From JBBTCX01 sp964494205 (GTDB lineage: Bacteria > Planctomycetota > Phycisphaerae > UBA1845), in the NCBI GenBank assembly GCA_964494205.1, contig CAZBRD010000008.1, forward strand, positions 162,190 to 226,189: a stretch of 64,000 nt of DNA, in the 5' to 3' direction. Each line of letters opens with the position of its first letter. The first letter of the stretch is position 1. Shown here one piece after another: positions 61,933 to 64,000 of this stretch. The translations under genes and the position numbers were made by a program. The notes under the pieces were generated by a model, which saw only the letters and a list, made by a program, of their open reading frames with translations, was not told the origin of the DNA and did no database searches.

Positions 61933-64000
61933 ATGTTGCGTCAGATTTCGAAGTCAGCAGCAGTGCTTGCATGTACAGGCATCGCGCTAGCGTGGTGTGC
62001 ACTCCCAAGTTGGGCGGCCGAAGCGACAAAAGGTCCAAGCGATTCCTTGAATTGGCCGTTGGGAGACTTGGTTGGAGACATGTTGGTTGGGCGTAGTGCT
62101 GCCCCTATCAATTTGCTCGACCCGATCATTGATGCCCCAAACGGACTGGGAGGGGGAGTAGCGGGTAGCGGCGTTGACGTGCCTCTGGGAGGAACGCGCG
62201 AGCCGGCCATTGCGGTCAATCCGACCAACCCTATGAACGTGGCGGCCGCATCGTTGTTTCAACTCAACGTCTCGACGAATGGAGGAGCAGGTTTCGGTGC
62301 GACCGTAAGTGCCGTTGTTCCTGCAACTCACAGCCTGTGCGGCGATCCTTCGATCGGCTTCGACAGCCAAGGGCGATTGTTCTGGGCCTATTTGGGTTGC
62401 ATTGGCGCTAATGGAATCGACATCTTCATCGCGCAATGTAATCCAGCAACCGGCGCGATCCTGCCCGGCTATCCGATCAACGTCACTGCGTCCGCTGGAG
62501 TCAACCTTCCTGGAGCCAGTGGTTTTTCGCACGACAAGGAATGGCTGGCTGTGGATTGCACACCGGGCAGTCCGTTTGTCGATCGGCTCTACCTCGTTTG
62601 GACGGAGTTCCCCGCCGCGGGAGGCACGCGCATACTTGCTTCTTCTTCGAACGACCAAGGATTGAACTGGACCAACGAACTTCAGCTTTCCGGCGCCGGC
62701 GAAGGATTTGTGTGGCCGTCGCACAACACGGTCGCGGCCAACGGCGACGTGTACGCGGCCTATCACTCACAACCGACATTCGATGCCACCGGCTCGCCGA
62801 ATGGAACCTCGGGGCAGGTCTTCGTACTTCGTTCCACGGACGGCGGCGCCAGCTATCCACAGAAGACCCTGGCGTATGCTGCCGGTGCGGCGGATATGAC
62901 CTTCAATGTCCAAAATACTTCGGGCGCCATACCGGGAACCGACTTCTGGCTACAGGGTAGCCTTCAGCCTTGGGTACTGGCCGACCCGAACACGCCCGGA
63001 CGAATTTACGTAGTTTCAAACGACGACCCCGACAACAACACGACCACCATGGGTGGCGACGCGGCCGATGTGTTCATCGCCATTTCGGGGGACAACGGAA
63101 TGACATGGGGCGCACCGTCTCGAATCGACAGCGGTCCGGGCGCCACGTTCCAAGTCATGCCCTGTGCCGGAATCGACAAGGAAACCGGATGCATCGTCGT
63201 GCAATACTACGACAACCGAAATGGCGGCACGAATGCGGGTGGGAATTTCCTGCTCGACGTGTTTACCACAGGAAGCACGGACGGCGGTCTCACCTTCGTC
63301 CCAGACTTCCAAATCAACGACGTGGCGTTTGATCCGGATGCAGGTGCCAGTATTCGATTCGCCGGTCCGCCGCCGACGAGACGAATCGGCGAGTACAACG
63401 GCGTCGCGGTTGGCGGCGGTGTGGGTCATTACATTTGGGCCGGGAATACGTTGGGCGCTCCGGTTCAACACCAGGCCATCTACGACAACAACAGCAGCAT
63501 TTGTGGCACAGAAGGATGTTGCAGAGAGCAGCATTGTGAAAACACATCGCCGACCGCATGTATAGATACCGGGGGCACGCCGCTCGGAATGGGCATCATG
63601 TGCGCCGCTCCGATGATCACCTGCCCTGCCGATCTGACCATCGAGTGCGACGGCTCGGCCGATCCCAGCGCCACCGGCTCTCCGGTCGTGAGCGACGATT
63701 GTACGTCGGATCTCGCCGCATCGTACTCCGACTCGGTGGAGATCAGTGAAAATTGCCCGCAAACCGGCGTGATCACGCGCACGTGGTCGGTCACCGACGC
63801 GGATGACAATGTGTCGACCTGTGTGCAAAACATCACGGTGGCTGATACCACACCACCGGCCATTGAATGCTCGGGCGATGTGGTCACGAAATGCCTTTCT
63901 CCATACGGCACTCCTTCCGAGTTAGTGGACATCGGCGCTACCGCTAGCGACAACTGCAGCCAGCCAAGCGACTGCTGCGAAGGGCACGGCAGTGCGGGCT
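61933..64000 (+). CDS. Secreted protein with Asp-box (BNR) repeats and HYR-like domains (runs off right edge)
   Basis: At least 689 residues; the frame is still open at the edge. The ATG at 61933 follows GGAGAG. Signal peptide MLRQISKSAAVLACTGIALA cleaved near SWA. Residues ~90-500 look like a beta-propeller with sialidase-type Asp-box motifs (SSNDQGLNW, RSTDGGASY, SGDNGMTW, STDGGLTF), beginning with an REPAIAVNPTNP segment. A Cys-rich linker (CGTEGCCREQHC) follows, then HYR-like modules with paired cysteines (ITCPADLTIECDGSADPSA, TRTWSVTDADDNVSTC, ADTTPPAIEC). A catalytic sialidase set is not evident; more likely a surface or adhesion protein. Confidence 0.85.
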   Translation, partial: MLRQISKSAAVLACTGIALAWCALPSWAAEATKGPSDSLNWPLGDLVGDMLVGRSAAPINLLDPIIDAPNGLGGGVAGSGVDVPLGGTREPAIAVNPTNPMNVAAASLFQLNVSTNGGAGFGATVSAVVPATHSLCGDPSIGFDSQGRLFWAYLGCIGANGIDIFIAQCNPATGAILPGYPINVTASAGVNLPGASGFSHDKEWLAVDCTPGSPFVDRLYLVWTEFPAAGGTRILASSSNDQGLNWTNELQLSGAGEGFVWPSHNTVAANGDVYAAYHSQPTFDATGSPNGTSGQVFVLRSTDGGASYPQKTLAYAAGAADMTFNVQNTSGAIPGTDFWLQGSLQPWVLADPNTPGRIYVVSNDDPDNNTTTMGGDAADVFIAISGDNGMTWGAPSRIDSGPGATFQVMPCAGIDKETGCIVVQYYDNRNGGTNAGGNFLLDVFTTGSTDGGLTFVPDFQINDVAFDPDAGASIRFAGPPPTRRIGEYNGVAVGGGVGHYIWAGNTLGAPVQHQAIYDNNSSICGTEGCCREQHCENTSPTACIDTGGTPLGMGIMCAAPMITCPADLTIECDGSADPSATGSPVVSDDCTSDLAASYSDSVEISENCPQTGVITRTWSVTDADDNVSTCVQNITVADTTPPAIECSGDVVTKCLSPYGTPSELVDIGATASDNCSQPSDCCEGHGSAG

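Overview
The window looks like chromosomal DNA of a planctomycete (Planctomycetota), probably near the Phycisphaerae. The indicators are a fused SecD-SecF protein with enlarged periplasmic regions, a Phycisphaerae-style prepilin-like protein (FTLIELLVVIAIIALLISIL, then a late FDGHV), dockerin-like DxNxDG tails on secreted proteins, PEP-CTERM sorting tails, a TPR protein carrying RNA-polymerase alpha-CTD domains, multi-TM Ser/Thr kinases and a DUF2617 protein. The phylum is fairly secure; the class is inference. Housekeeping and lineage-specific genes are mixed, with no phage, IS element or CRISPR.

Layout. 1-2.7 kb: a minus-strand glycan cluster (GT4 glycosyltransferase cut by the left edge, WbqC-like, SAM methyltransferase, PIG-L deacetylase) with overlapping or nearly overlapping genes. 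2.9-4.2 kb: a beta-type DNA methyltransferase coupled by ATGA to a small unknown gene. 4.3-5.4 kb: secreted HAF-repeat/dockerin protein. 5.6-8.6 kb: prpB, citrate/methylcitrate synthase and dapF. 8.8-15.1 kb: a membrane protein, a lipoprotein and a 1180-residue secreted metalloprotease/Ig/RCC1/dockerin protein. 15.4-25.2 kb: lipA, universal stress protein, E1-like enzyme, LOG protein, a cysteine-desulfurase-like enzyme, an ArnT-like glycosyltransferase, YjbR and VOC proteins, cysK. 25.6-31.8 kb: two Ser/Thr kinases, the TPR/alpha-CTD protein and a SpoIID/LytB protein. 31.9-33.2 kb: Cys-cluster protein.

33.4-38.3 kb is the most striking region: seven tandem paralogous PEP-CTERM genes on the minus strand in two blocks (g-f-e and d-c-b-a), every internal junction being a 4-base ATGA overlap. 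Two of the genes end inside a dispersed repeat. No exosortase is present in the window.

38.6-48.8 kb: aminotransferase, DUF309, GNAT-like protein, dnaA followed 16 bases later by an alpha-type adenine methyltransferase, thrC, a lipoprotein, a NifS-like enzyme and a small zinc-ribbon membrane protein. 48.9-54.4 kb: tRNA-Ala(GGC), xerD, an HExxH peptidase, queF, a Nudix protein, a prepilin-like protein and DUF2617. 54.6-61.5 kb: a small exported protein with an apparently leaderless promoter, secDF, a strong terminator, cinA and an ATP-grasp protein. 61.9 kb to the right edge: a secreted Asp-box/HYR-like protein, incomplete. Several families of short dispersed palindromic or inverted repeats lie between genes.

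Coordinates and residue numbers were worked out by hand; family names rest on motif recognition, not database searches.
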